A DNA stretch of 64,000 bases from positions 2,108,001 through 2,172,000 of the forward strand of contig JACGCM010000779.1 in NCBI GenBank assembly GCA_014058105.1, given 5' to 3'. The position numbers and the translations under genes were made by a program. Of the stretch, positions 33,174 to 44,209 are shown in pieces (position 1 is the first letter of the stretch; each line of letters opens with the position of its first letter). Source of the stretch: Kingdonia uniflora (taxonomy: Eukaryota; Streptophyta; Magnoliopsida; Ranunculales; Circaeasteraceae). Below the pieces are notes generated by a model. The model was not told where the DNA came from. It searched no databases and saw only the letters and a list, made by a program, of their open reading frames with translations.

Positions 33174-34900
33174 ATGACAAACAGGAACTTGAGGAGGCAT
33201 TTCAGTACCGTAAGAGATCAGGATATACCAGGAGCTCTTGATTTGTATGGTGCGGTCCTTGAACTTCAAAAACAAATGGCCGTAGAAAAAACTCATAAAT
33301 TGGAAGATCAGCGTATCCACATTCAAGCGCTACAAACGGAAAGAGACGAACGGAGAAAAGCCCTGGATCAGCAAAGTCAAACACATCAAATAGAGATGGA
33401 AAGATTGTGAAGGACACAAGATTGAATCACTGCTCGCTAGACGTCATCTCCACTGGCTCGAGGTAAACATCGATCAAAAGCAATTCAACACGATGATCTG
33501 CCGAGAGAGGACGATCAACGAATGTCCCGATCCAGATCTGGAAATCCAAAAAGAGATTCTCGATATTTCGGTTTAACTTCTTCAACTTTGATAACCCAAG
33601 GAAGTCGACGCACACGTCATCAAACTCCTTTACTAGAAAGGAGGCCCATCAGAGATCGATTGAGACCGGGGGGACATGGCAATTTTGTTTCTCAGGTTAC
33701 AGCCCTACCTCTTCCCCCGCAGCAAGTCGTCACTTTAGATGACCTTAATAACAGAATCCAAGCCATAAACTCTGACATCCCCGGCTGACGATCTGCGCTA
33801 GATCAAATCGAAACAAACCCCATCTCTCCATATCTAAAAAATATGCCCATCCCAGAAAATTTTCATATGCCTAAGTTCATCAAATATGCAGGCCTAACTA
33901 ATCTGTTTATGCATGTTCGACATTTCAAAGCCATAGTTGGGTTATAGTCCAAGCTCGACCATATGTTGCGTAGGCTATTCAACATAAGCCTATAAGAAGA
34001 ACCACTCCGATGGTTCCAAACTATCAAAGAAGCCTCTATTACCACCTTCAGCCAATTGCAAAATCTTTTCGAATCCAACTATGCTTATGCTAGGGAGCGC
34101 GAAATCACCATGACTCTTTGTTTTACTTCGCGCAAGGCGTGAAAGAAACCTTGGCAAACTTTTATAAACATTTCCTACAGGAAACACGGAAGATTGGAAA
34201 TTCATACCCCAAAATTGTGGTTCCGGCATTTACCTCTGCTTGCACATCAGCACAAAAGTTCACGACGAGCTTACTCTACATAAACTACGTACGGTCACTG
34301 AAATGATTGACATGGTTAATAATTACATCAAGCTAGAATGATCAAAGAAAGAAAAGATGAAAAACTCTTTTGTCACGCATTCTCGAGAAGCATTTTCGAC
34401 CCCGTTCCAATGAGCAGTCACTACTGAAGCACCGAAGCAACGCGGCAAAAACACTGATAACATTAGAAGAAAAGAGGGCAAGCCTGACAGACCTGTCCCA
34501 ATTCTACCACCAATGATAATAACCCTATCTGCTATCTTGCCAACAATAAAGGAAAACGAGTGTTACCGCGCGCCACAAGCAATTACAGATCTTTCGAACT
34601 GACCCTTGAGTCAGTATCATAATGTACATAGTCATGAAACTGATAGTTGTTACTCCCTCATACGTATCTTTCATCGTATCCTCTTAGCTGGAAGACTGCA
34701 CAATTATGTCATCAACATTCATAAATTTCTCGAAGAACATGCAAAAACCATAGAAGTCGTGCAAAATCAGGTCTAGGGATAGGCTCGTCATTTATATATG
34801 ATCGAGATTGAAAAAGGGAAGAAAAGAAAATAAGACGATCGTATTACGTCTTGCTACAAAATGGCCACCTTAGATAAATCGGCAAAACTTCTTCCAAGCA
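33174..34900 (+). pseudogene. gag: Tat element 3 gag (broken)
   Basis: ATG 33174 starts MTNRNLRRHFSTVRDQD followed by a Gln/Glu/Lys-rich, probably coiled-coil stretch to a stop at 33408. The capsid core follows at about 33840-34330: PENFHMPKFIKYAGLTN, LRRLFNISL, EEPLRWFQTIKEASITTFSQ, LQNLFESNYAYARERE, which is the retrotransposon gag (PF03732-like) pattern. Stops at about 33945, 33991 and later show it is not translated through. Confidence 0.75.
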
Positions 34901-36330
34901 CAAGCAAATCCAAATGTCCTTACCAAATAACATTCGAGGACTGCGACACCAGTCATGTTAAATACCCTCATGATGACCCTCTTGTTATTATGCTCAAAAT
35001 TGGATAGGATTACTTACATACGCTTCTCATTGACACCGGAAGTGCCACAGATGTCTTATTCTGAAGAAGAATCGAAGTTTTAGGCCTTATAGATTCAGTA
35101 AAGGCCTCGAGAACAACAATCATAGGCTTTAATGGTTTAAAAGAATCAGCCACATGAGAAATCACTCTACCAGTTCAAGAAGGTTTAGAAACCACATTCA
35201 TCAAATTTCTTGTCATTGATGTAGAGTCCAAATATTTGGGCATTTTGGGACGCAGTTGGTTACATTCTATCAAAGCAGTACCCTCGACTTATTATTTAGT
35301 ACTATATTTTCTTACGGACCACGGATTCTATGAAATCAAGGGCAGCCAAGCAGTCTCACAAATGTGCGAAAATACCACAGTAAACCCTCATACAGCTAAA
35401 CTTCTTAAAGCATAGCAACTATAGCTTGAAGCACCACCCGTATTTGAGCAACATGATGTTGAAATGGCAAAAATTGTTGAACTCGATGGCCCCGGGCATA
35501 CAACTTTCATTGAATCCAAGCTATCAATCAACGAAAAAGAGGCCATGATACAGCTACTTCAGAAAAACATCGACGTCTTTGACTGGACTTTTTAAGAAAT
35601 GCCTGGAATCGATCCTTCAATCGCTTACCACCACCTCAACCTCCTTCCAGACAGCAAAACAATCATCCAAAAATGAAAGAATTTAGCTCCCCGACTTCGA
35701 GATACAATCAACGAAGAAATTGATAAACTCTTTCGTGTCGGCTTTATTCGGGAAGCTAAATATCTAAAGTGGGTTTCTAATATCGTCGTTGTGCCAAAGA
35801 TAAACGGCAAAATACGGGTTTGTGTTGACTTTACAGAACCCAAAAAATTTACACCCAAAGACAGTTTTTTGCTGCCACTAATTCCACAACTTCTCGACTC
35901 AATCGCAGGACACAAACTTCTATCTATGATGGATGCCGCCTCGGGATACAACTAAGTTCCACTCACCAAAGATGATCAAGAGAAAACCACCTTCATAACC
36001 GAAAGATGACTCTACTATTACACAGTAATGCATTTTGGGTTAAAGAATGCTGGAGCTACTTACGAATGGCAGGTCACCCAAATGTTCAATGATCAGCTCG
36101 GCAAAATCATGGAGGTCTATATCGATGATATGATCTGCAAAAGCCTAAAAAGAGAAGATCATCTCCATAACCTCCAAACTATCTTCGATATCATTCGTAA
36201 ATACCAGATGAAACTAAACCCATAGAAATATCAATTCGGCGTCGCATCTGGAAAATTCCTGGGCCATCTAGTCAGTAAAAGAGGAATCGAAATCGATCCC
36301 GCTCAAATCAAAGTACTCATGGCAATGCCC
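34901..36330 (+). pseudogene. pol: Tat element 3 protease and reverse transcriptase (broken)
   Basis: The protease active site is LLIDTGSATDVLF (35014-35062), followed by a stop. RT starts at about 35680: LRDTINEEIDKLFRVGFIRE, WVSNIVVVPKINGKIRVCVD, MMDAASGYN, then (from 36028) MHFGLKNAGATYEWQVTQMF and EVYIDDMICKS, where YIDD is the catalytic motif, and KFLGHLVSKRGIEIDPAQIK. Stops interrupt it at about 35595, 35955, 36009 and 36222. Confidence 0.85.
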
Positions 36331-37453
36331 TTTCCTTGAACGAAAAAAGATGTTTCAAAAATTCGTCAGCAAAATAGCCGCTCTTCACAGATTCATCACA
36401 AAGTCATTTGATCGATGCAAACTTCTTTACCTTCTTCGTCTTCGTGGCAACCCCACTCCTCTTTCGAACAAATAGCAAAAAGAAGTTATTTGGACTCCTG
36501 ACTGTGAAATGGCATTCCAAGATCTTAAACGATACTTGGGGCGTCCTCCTATAATGAGTACTCCAGTTGATGGCGAAACATTCTCCATGTACTTATCCAC
36601 CACTGATGACTCCATCAGCTTTGTCCTTATTCGAGATGATGCAGGCATCGAGAAACCTATTTACTTAATCACTAAAGCTCTTATGACTACTGAAAAATGA
36701 TATAATACCACGGTGAAGCAATTGCTCGCCTTGGTTTACAGCTCTCAAAAACTCCGTTCATACTTCCAAGCTCACCCCATCAAAGTCATTACAAAATACC
36801 CCATCAAACTCGTACTCTCTAAAAAGGAAAAATCTCGACGAGTTCAACAATGGTCTATTTTCCTTGGGGAATATGACATTTCCTTTTAACCTCAAATATC
36901 CATCAAGGGACAAGCAGTGGCTGACTTTTTGGTAGATTTTCCAGTCGAAGAGCCTGATTGGGAAGATCTCGAAGAAATCTTCACCGACGACTCAATTCCA
37001 GAACCAGACGCATGGTCCAAGAATTCTTGTTGGCAACTTTTTACGGACGGATCGGCAGGACCAAAAGGATCCGGAATTGGCATAATCCTCGTCACGCCTT
37101 CCAATCATCGTATAGAAAAAGCTATCAAACTTAAATTCTATGCTGCCAATAATGAAACAGAGTACGAAGGAATCTTGCACTTACTCTCGGAGCTGAGGAA
37201 TTAGCAGTATATGTCGACTCATTACTCGTCGCTAATCATTACAACAAAACTTTTAAGTCAACAGGAAAAATAGTTGATTACACAGCCCTAGTCGAAGAAA
37301 AGATGAAAAAAATTCAAGCATGCAACTATTTCGTATTTACCTCTGCAAGAAAATTGTCATACCGATGCATTAGCTTACATCGCTGCAATGCTGGGAGACA
37401 GTGAAAAATAATCTATAGAAATTAAGATCATCGAACATTCTAGCCTCGATATC
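36331..37453 (+). pseudogene. Tat element 3 RNase H (broken)
   Basis: The RT connection part (AFQDLKRYLGRPPIMSTPV, 36509-36570) runs to LVYSSQKLRSYFQAHPI (near 36735-36785). The RNase H domain begins at about 37025 with WQLFTDGSAGPKGSGIGII (catalytic Asp in TDGS) and KFYAANNETEYEGILHL (catalytic Glu in NETEYE), with a stop at 37202. The end, ISLHRCNAG-like in a shifted frame, leads to the integrase linker. Confidence 0.85.
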
Positions 37454-38760
37454 TTGTCAATACTCCAGATAACCATTACTGAAGATGACGACCCTAACGA
37501 CTGGAGAAGACCGTTTTATGCTTACCTCAACACCAACATCCTCCCCAGTAACAAAGAAGAAGCTCAATCCCTGTTAGCCAAGTACCCCCGATTCACCGAC
37601 CAAAATGGAATATTATATCGACTCGCTAGAGGCGAACCACATATCGAATGCATCTTACAGAAACAGGCTCAGATAAAAATCAGAGAACTTCACGAAGGTA
37701 TCTGTGGTGCACATGTTTCCGGACGATCGCTAGCCCAACGTGCATTCACACAAGGACTCTATTGGTACAAGATGAGACATCAAGACATCAAGGACTACGA
37801 AGACTTTGTTCGTAAATGCTACAAATGCCAAATCCACTCTCAGGACATCAAGAGCCTGACCCTCGACTTACATGTTAGCAATGTCCTTTGGCCATTTAAA
37901 CGATGGGAAATCGATATCATTGGCCCCTTCTATCCAGCATCGGGAAATAGAAGGTTCGTCTTAGTTGCCACTGATTACTTTACCAAGTGGGTTGAAGTAG
38001 TTCCTCTATGCCATACTGATGAGAATGACGTCATCAAGTTCCTTTGGGAGAACATCATTACCCGGTTTGGTTGTCCGCAAATAATACGCTCTGATAATGG
38101 CAAACAGTTTATCTCCGCTAAAGTCCTTGCTTTCCTTAATAAATTTAAGATTCAGTTGACAACTTTCACACCATATTATCCTCAAAGAAATGGACAAGCT
38201 GAAGCCATCTACAAAAGTATCAAATTTAGCTTATACAAGCGCCTCGACAACAAGAAAGGCAGATGGGTAGATGAACTACTCAGTATATTATGGGCTTACC
38301 TCACCACTCCTCGAGTATCAACAGGGTGTACTCCATTCACGATGGCCTTCGGTACTGAAGTAGTCATGCCCTCAGATCTCGATCTACCAAGTACTCCACA
38401 CAAAATTCAAGAAGAAGACAATGAACTCAGTCTCCCTTGCAACCTCAATTGGATCGAGGAAACAAGAGATAATGCCATTACAAATTTGAGACAATACCAT
38501 GATATATTAAAAAAAGCATACAACAAGAAAGTTCGAGAATGGAAGTTTGATATTGGAGACCTTGTCCTACGACGGATACAAGATCATACTCGACCTAAGA
38601 ATTCTGGAAAATTATCAGAAAACTAGGAGGGGTCCTACATTGTCAGCAACAAAATAGATAGCGGAACTTATTGGCTCATGACTGAAAAGAAGTTCAGCTT
38701 GAGTACCCATGGAACACTGCCCAGTTTAAACTCTTTTACAAAAGATACCCTGTAATCGTT
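37454..38760 (+). CDS. Tat element 3 integrase (390 codons open, C-terminus frameshifted)
   Basis: The longest open frame in the window (37454-38626). Linker NDWRRPFYAYLN (37500-37535); zinc region LHEGICGAHVSGRSLAQRAF then CYKCQ (37690-37835; His-His-Cys-Cys); catalytic core with Asp in WEIDIIGPF (37910), Asp in IIRSDNGKQF (38085) and Glu in YYPQRNGQAEA (38175-38207). The C-terminal part, REWKFDIGDLVLRRIQD, follows. A stop at 38624 replaces the Trp expected in SENWEG; the frame then continues and shifts (YPWNTAQFKLFYKRYP, to about 38750). All three catalytic residues are kept, so this domain decayed later than gag and RT. It would be made as part of a polyprotein, not from its own ATG. Confidence 0.85.
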
Positions 38761-38794
38761 TCCTTCGAATCAAATAATCAATTTGATTTATCAT

Positions 38795-39035
38795 TATCTT
38801 CTTTACTACTTCGATTTGTTCTCAATCTATACTTATCACGTATAGATCTAACAACCGATCTCTTTCTACTTCGATTTGATCTCGATCTATACTTCTCAAG
38901 TATGTATCAGACCAACGATATCTTTACTACTTTGATTTTCTCTCGATCGATACTTACCAAGTATGCCTGAAACAAACTAATTCTTTATTATCTTGATTTT
39001 TTTTAAGGTCCTTGCTTACACAAGTATCCTAAAAC
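38795..39035 (+). repeat. About 60-bp tandem repeat, four copies
   Basis: Units start with CTACTTCGATTT or a variant near 38808, 38868, 38929 and 38986, each containing CTATACTT...AAGTAT. The region is pyrimidine-rich. Short tandem repeats in the 3' untranslated part are common in Tat elements. Confidence 0.75.
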
Positions 39036-39407
39036 CTATCAATCAACTTCATGTGACCACTATCCAATTACAAGATAATTAACTTCGCGCTCTTTACTTG
39101 TCGAACAAATTCTTATGAGCTATTGTTCATCTCCAAATCTAAATCCAGATACCTCTCTCCGAAAATACATCTGGTACTCCTTACTTGCCATTTATTGGCC
39201 ATCTTTCACATTTCACGCACACAAACATTCTTTACTTATTTGCTCGTATCTACTATCACTTTATCACATCTACTACTTAAATGTATTTACACATGCAAAA
39301 TAGTTATTTCTCCAAATATTAAAACACCTACTGCCAAATTTCCTTACATTACATTTTGCAAAAACATTTAACCAGTAAATAAAGCCTACATCTCAAACAT
39401 TTACTCT
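39036..39407. other. Tat element 3 3' region, nothing assigned
   Basis: AT-rich; would be the 3' flank (transcript end) of the antisense gene. The two overlapping plus-strand open frames here show no protein-like composition. Confidence 0.5.
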
Positions 39408-40789
39408 TCATAAACCCCTCGCTGCCGCTTCATCTTCCCTCTTCACCAACAACTTTACTCGAGTCCACATTCTACCACAACGTTCAGGAGGACGCCAAAA
39501 CTGAAGTTTCACACGAAATTCAAAATCCTCCTCAGCCTCCTTCGCCTCTACCTCGCTCATCCCTTCATAATCCGGTTCCTCAGGATCATCAAAATGTCAT
39601 TGCATGCTCTGCGAACCAAAGTATCGGTTGAACAACACCCAGTACATCGCCTGCACCTGTCTGTACACCCCATCCCAGCCCTGAGCTCTCGTCTTCACCA
39701 TCTTGCGTAAATTCATCACCTCTGCAACAATAACCTCTTTTTATAATCACAACACAACTCATTTACAGTTATTATGCTTTGGAACTCTACACAACCAGAG
39801 TCAAATCAATCAACCTCGAAATCAGCCATTGGCCCCACACATTCAACTACCTTCGACTTAACACACATGGTATCTATTCGACAAAATTATATCAACATGT
39901 TCTCATAATATTTAGTACTCGATGTAACACACAGACACAAATAAATTAAATACATATATTTATTTATTTCATAACTTGTTTCTTACATTCGATATCTCTC
40001 TCATTCGATTACATTCTCATTTCTTACATTCGATATCTATCTCTTTCGAGTACATTCATTTCTAATACTTGATATTTATTTACTTACAATTTATCTGATA
40101 GTTCATAACTTGCTTAGACATATCACTAATCTCGATATTTTTTATTTACCAGAATCTGGCATTAAAGCCTCTTTCTGGTCCTCGAAGCCCAATGACTCAA
40201 AATCTGACATTAAAGCCTCTTTATAGTCCTCAAAACCCAATGACTCACAAGTTACTGAACTTCTAAGAGACGCTTCAGTAGGAAAAAGACAGCAAAAAAT
40301 TGCAAGAACACTCACACGTTCGGCAAGATCTTTGCACGCCAATCCAAGCTTCAAATCTTCATCACCAACACCGATAGTTACCCTTTTACCCCCCAACTGA
40401 TACAATACATTACCTTCACAATCGCATGATGATACCACTGTTTCCAACAGACACATCTCATCTCTATTTGATATTTGTTCCCACCCCAATGCTCTGATCC
40501 GATCACATAACAATTTCTCATCTCTCGGTCTATGCCAAATTTTGTTAAAACACTCACCATCTTCAGCCCCAGACCACATCATCCACCATACTTGGGGCGG
40601 CATCATTCCACAAAATACCACCATCCTACCTTCTATAACCTCTAATTTATACCTGACTTCCTCCCCCTATATTCAATAAATAACATAAATTATGCTTCGA
40701 AACCAACCTGACCAGATGCAGTTTACCTTGACTTCGGTAATGATATATGCTGACTTCTGAGAATATTCGGTAACCTCTTCCATTTCCAT
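39408..40789 (-). CDS. Antisense gene of Tat element 3, three predicted exons
   Basis: Minus strand. Exon 1 40789-40727 ([20 protein letters not shown] and K, 21 codons), donor AAG/GTAAAC; 60-bp intron ending ATATAG. Exon 2 40666-40150 ([17 protein letters not shown]; then [19 protein letters not shown]), donor CTG/GTAAAT; 428-bp intron ending TTATTGTTGCAG. Exon 3 39721-39408 ([38 protein letters not shown]). Phases 0 and 1 match at both joins; the total is 894 nt, 297 codons plus stop. One in-frame TGA lies in exon 3 (39597-39599), probably a recent mutation. Exon 2 ends with two copies of a 16-residue unit ([16 protein letters not shown] type). No domain is recognised. The ATG is 48 bp from the 3' LTR, so transcription would start in that LTR, opposite to the element's genes. 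Extra antisense frames are known in Tat elements; whether this one matches them is untested. Confidence 0.7.
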
Positions 40790-40836
40790 TTTCTTCTTGA
40801 CATAACTACAAGTACTTCTATCGAGAATGGGGCGAT

Positions 40837-41306
40837 TGTAGTATCATATTCCCCAGATTCGTCAAGAATAAGTCAGTATCTTATAGTCGAGGACAGCTCA
40901 ACATCCTATAGTCGAAGACAGCTCAACATTCTATAGTCGAAGATAACTCAACATTCTGGAAGATTCTATGAGTCCTCAAATTACCAAAAGTAGCTGATAA
41001 AGCCCGGTTAAGAAGGTACTATTAGAGATCCGCGAAGTTCGCCCACTACCCCCGAAATAGTAAACTATTTCTTTCATTATGTAAACTGCCTATATCTACT
41101 ATAAATACAGGCAGAGAATAGGTTCTAAAAGACCGCAAGTCTTATGATCATCAATCATTTACACTAGCAACACTCTGAAAACTTGTAATAACTAGCATCT
41201 ACTATATTTTACATTAAATTCTTTTCGAGGTCGCGGCTTTCTCAACTTTTATTGAGTTTTCCACGTAAAATCTTTGTTGTTTAGCTTTTTATTACGCAAT
41301 ACTTAT
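40837..41306 (+). repeat. 3' LTR of Tat element 3
   Basis: Starts TGTAGTATCATATTCCCC after a purine-rich GAGAATGGGG and ends near ...AATACTTAT. Three copies of the 25-bp unit around TATAGTCGAAGACAGCTC, and the TATAAATA box near 41099. It differs from the 5' LTR by many point changes, so the insertion is not recent. Confidence 0.88.
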
Positions 41307-42498
41307 GAATAGTACTGGCGAAGGTTTTCGCCCCGAAAAACATGCCATTACACACTTCTTTCTTATACTTGATCAATAAGGTAAACTACTGAAGGTATGA
41401 CATCCACTTCATATGGCGAGCTTGCTGAAGCTTGGACTGCGTAGATAAAAACTGTAATGGTCTGTGATCAAGATGTACCACAACCTCCTTCCCAAATAAG
41501 TAACTCCGCTAGTGCTTCACTGATTGATATAACGTGTAGAACTCCTTATTATAGGTAGGATAGTTGTGTACTGCTCCTGTAAACATCTCATAATGGTAAG
41601 CAACTGGCCTCCCATCCTGTAAAAGGATTGCCCCCAATGCATAGTCTGACGCATCTGTCTCAACCATAAAAGGCCACTACAAATTTGGCAATGTTAACAC
41701 TGGTACATCCGTAATCTTCCGCCTTAGTAACAGAAAAGTCTTCTCATGGTGCTCTTCCCTCATAAACTGTACCCCGGTCTTCGTCAAAGAATGCAACGGT
41801 ACGGCAATTTGTAAAAAATGCCAAATAAACTTCCATAAGTACTGACAAAAACCCATAAAACTCCTCACTTCTGTCACTGTGCGGGGTCGAGGCCAATTTG
41901 TAATGACCAAGACCTTCTCTGGATCGACCTTAAGCTCGCCGGCACCAACAATAAATCCCAAATAGACTAGCTCCCGTTTCCCAAACTCGTACTTTTTCCT
42001 GTTCAAAAAAAGCTGTTGTGATCGCAACACGCCCAAGACTTTGCGTAAATACCCAAGGTGTTCCTCCCATGTACGACTATATATCAAGATATCATCCAAA
42101 TAAATAATCTCAAAATCATCAATAAACGCAAGAAGTACCTCATTCATTAGCCGCATAAACATCGCCGGAGTATTGCATAATCCAAAAAGCATCACCAACC
42201 ACTCAAATAAGCCCTATTTGGTCTTGAACGTTTTTTTCCAAGTATCCTCCTCCCGGATTCTAACTTGATGGTAACCTAATTTAAAATCCAACTTGGTGAA
42301 AAACCGAGCCATCTGTAACTCATCTAAAGGCTCGTCAATCCGTGGAAGCGGATAACAATTCTTCACCGTGATCTTGTTCAATGCCCGGTAATTCACACAC
42401 ATCCTCCAAGACCCATCCTTCTTCGGCACCAATAACATCGGTGAACCACAAGGTGAAAAACTTGGATTAATAACTCCTTTCTCCAGGAGTTCATGTAC
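41307..42498 (-). pseudogene. pol: Gypsy element A reverse transcriptase and RNase H
   Basis: Minus strand. RT: MLLVPKKDGSWRMCVNYRAL, KNCYPLPRIDEPLDEL, FFTKLDFKLGYHQVRI (42214-42438), then VMLFGLCNTPAMFMRLMNEV, IIYLDDILIYSRTWEEHLGY (YLDD catalytic motif) and ELVYLGFIVGAGELKVDPEK (41677-42198). A stop separates the two blocks. RNase H (41340-41676) includes HLDHRPLQFLSTQSKLQQAR. It ends at the Tat insertion. The first Asp of the LDF motif and both Asp of YLDD are kept. Confidence 0.87.
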
Positions 42499-43662
42499 CT
42501 ATTTTTTGATCCTATCAGACTCTGTAGCAGAAGTTCGATACAACCCAATATTGGGTAGTGGCTCACCATTCACCAATGTGATATCATGCTCCACATCCCT
42601 CTTACGCGACATCCCTTCTATGTCTAGAAACAAGTCGTCATAGTCCTTTTGCAACTTCCCTATATCGATTTGTTGCTTAGGAGACATTGACAAAGCAGAC
42701 AATTTCGTAGCCGACGGACCCTTTTGAACTGGTCGCACTAACAACAAATCAAATTTGCCGCTTGCATTAACCAACCTCTTCGCCTGGGTAATCGTTACCA
42801 AATTACTGGTAGTGATATGTTCCTTGCACGCATTAATATGAAACTCCGTCTTATCCTTCACCAAATAATACTTGCGAGCATGATGGTAAAGGATTGCATC
42901 TCGATGCCAAAGATAAGGTTTACCCAAGATGACTTGACGCACGTCGAACAGAACTACCTCACATGTCACTTCGTCAATAAACTTTTCAGTAATCGTAAAC
43001 TTGAACGTACACTTCTTAGTGATCTTCAACTCCGCGTCCTTCTGAATCCAACCCAAACCGTACGGCTTAGGATAAGCCACAGTAGCCAAGCCCATCTTCT
43101 TCACCACCGCCTCAAAAATTAAATTCTTCTGACTACCCGGATTAATGATGGCCTCGACTAAGATTTGCTTCACCTGAATCCTGACATAGAAAAGCTCTTT
43201 TTGACTCGCCTCATCGATAACTAGAGGTTGCTTGAACATTAGAGTAAGCTTAGGATTTGGCTTATCTAAATTCGGAAGATCCACAATCGCTGCGGCTGGT
43301 GCACGTTTATCTTTCTTGCCCTTATCCTCCTTCGACTGAAGCTCCAGGTGAAGTTTCCAACATCTATCTAAATTGTGCCTATTAGCCTTGCAATGACTAC
43401 AGATAGTCCCCTTGAATGAAGACCCCTGTCCTTTGGACTCCTCTTTCTGATCAAACCTCCAATTAGCCTTGTACCCCGACTTACTCTTGTCGTCTTTCTT
43501 GTCGCTCTTCAAGTACTTGCCTTCAATGGAAATTTCTTTAACGGTAGCGTCCTCGACATTTCCCACATTGAAGAGCTTTAATTCTTTTTGAATGGACTCC
43601 GACAAACCCCCCGTATACTTCATGAACACCTCGCACTTCTCCACGTTAATATCCAAAACCAA
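42499..43662 (-). pseudogene. Gypsy element A gag C-terminus and protease (387 codons open)
   Basis: Minus strand. Reads VFMKYTGGLSESIQKELKLF, the zinc knuckle CSHCKANRHNLDRC (CX2CX4HX4C), the protease region EAIINPGSQKNLIFEAVVK, then FIDEVTCEVVLFDVRQVILG and the linker to RT (KLQKDYDDLFLDIEGM, KRDVEHDITLVNGEPLPNIG). The protease active-site Asp is replaced: element B has IVDPSSQ where A has IINPGSQ, so protease would be dead. The frame is otherwise open for 387 codons. Confidence 0.85.
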
Positions 43663-44079
43663 TGGTTGGTTATGAAACTCCGTAGTGAATTGCTATACGG
43701 ATTGCCCAAACCTTTGGCGCAAATTATGCCATTTTGTACCATCGCTCTTGTTCATACCCAATTGGATGGAATTGCTTCCTCATCAAAACCTTGAATTCCT
43801 TCCAACTCAAACTTCCGATATCGCGTCGTTTCCGATAGGATTTCCACCATGTTAGTGAGTGACTTGTGAATTTCAAAGTAGAGAAACAAATTTTCTGAGC
43901 GTTTGAATATTCATCAACGGAAAAATAGGTCTCCAATATATCTAACCAATTATCTAATTTTTCGGCATCGACGGAACCATCGAAAACCGGAATCTCAATC
44001 TTAAAACCAAGACGAAGATTACGCATAAGATTCATTGATTTACCAACCCTGGGCGCTCTTTGACGAATTCGGCATCACT
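43663..44079 (-). pseudogene. gag: Gypsy element A gag capsid region
   Basis: Minus strand. After the CACTA insertion point (44082) gag resumes: SDAEFVKERPGLVNQ, stop, then NLRLGFKIEIPVFDGSVDAE, KLDNWLDILETYFSVDEYSN, TWWKSYRKRRDIGSLSWKEF, VLMRKQFHPIGYEQERW (43724-44035). This is the W-x-x-Y-FxxR retrotransposon gag domain. Joined across the insertion to 49942-50242, it gives the N-terminus. Confidence 0.83.
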
Positions 44080-44209
44080 AGACACTACACCAAAAATGAG
44101 AAATTACCACGGTCTATTTTAGAGATTGCCACGGATTTGATCCATAGTGTATCTGAGACGGACATATACCATGGCAAAATAGTGAGGTATCCGTGGCAAT
44201 TCTAATTTT

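Larger units (their letters stand above)
32655..41306 (+). mobile_element. Tat-type Ty3/gypsy element 3 with an antisense gene
   Basis: LTRs 32655-33101 and 40837-41306; primer site after the 5' LTR; gag, protease, RT, RNase H and integrase in the usual order; then 2.1 kb before the 3' LTR holding tandem repeats and an antisense gene. Such long 3' regions with extra frames are known for the Tat lineage (Grande, Ogre, Retand types). It lies inside RNase H of gypsy element A. The left flank is CATTC; I could not find the matching copy at the right, so the right flank may have been rearranged. Confidence 0.88.

Noticed and set aside
38006..38197. Minus-strand 63-codon frame inside Tat integrase
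   Set aside because: Shadow of the integrase core; no own features.
41290..41320. Target-site duplication for Tat element 3
   Set aside because: Left flank CATTC has no copy next to the 3' LTR; not claimed.
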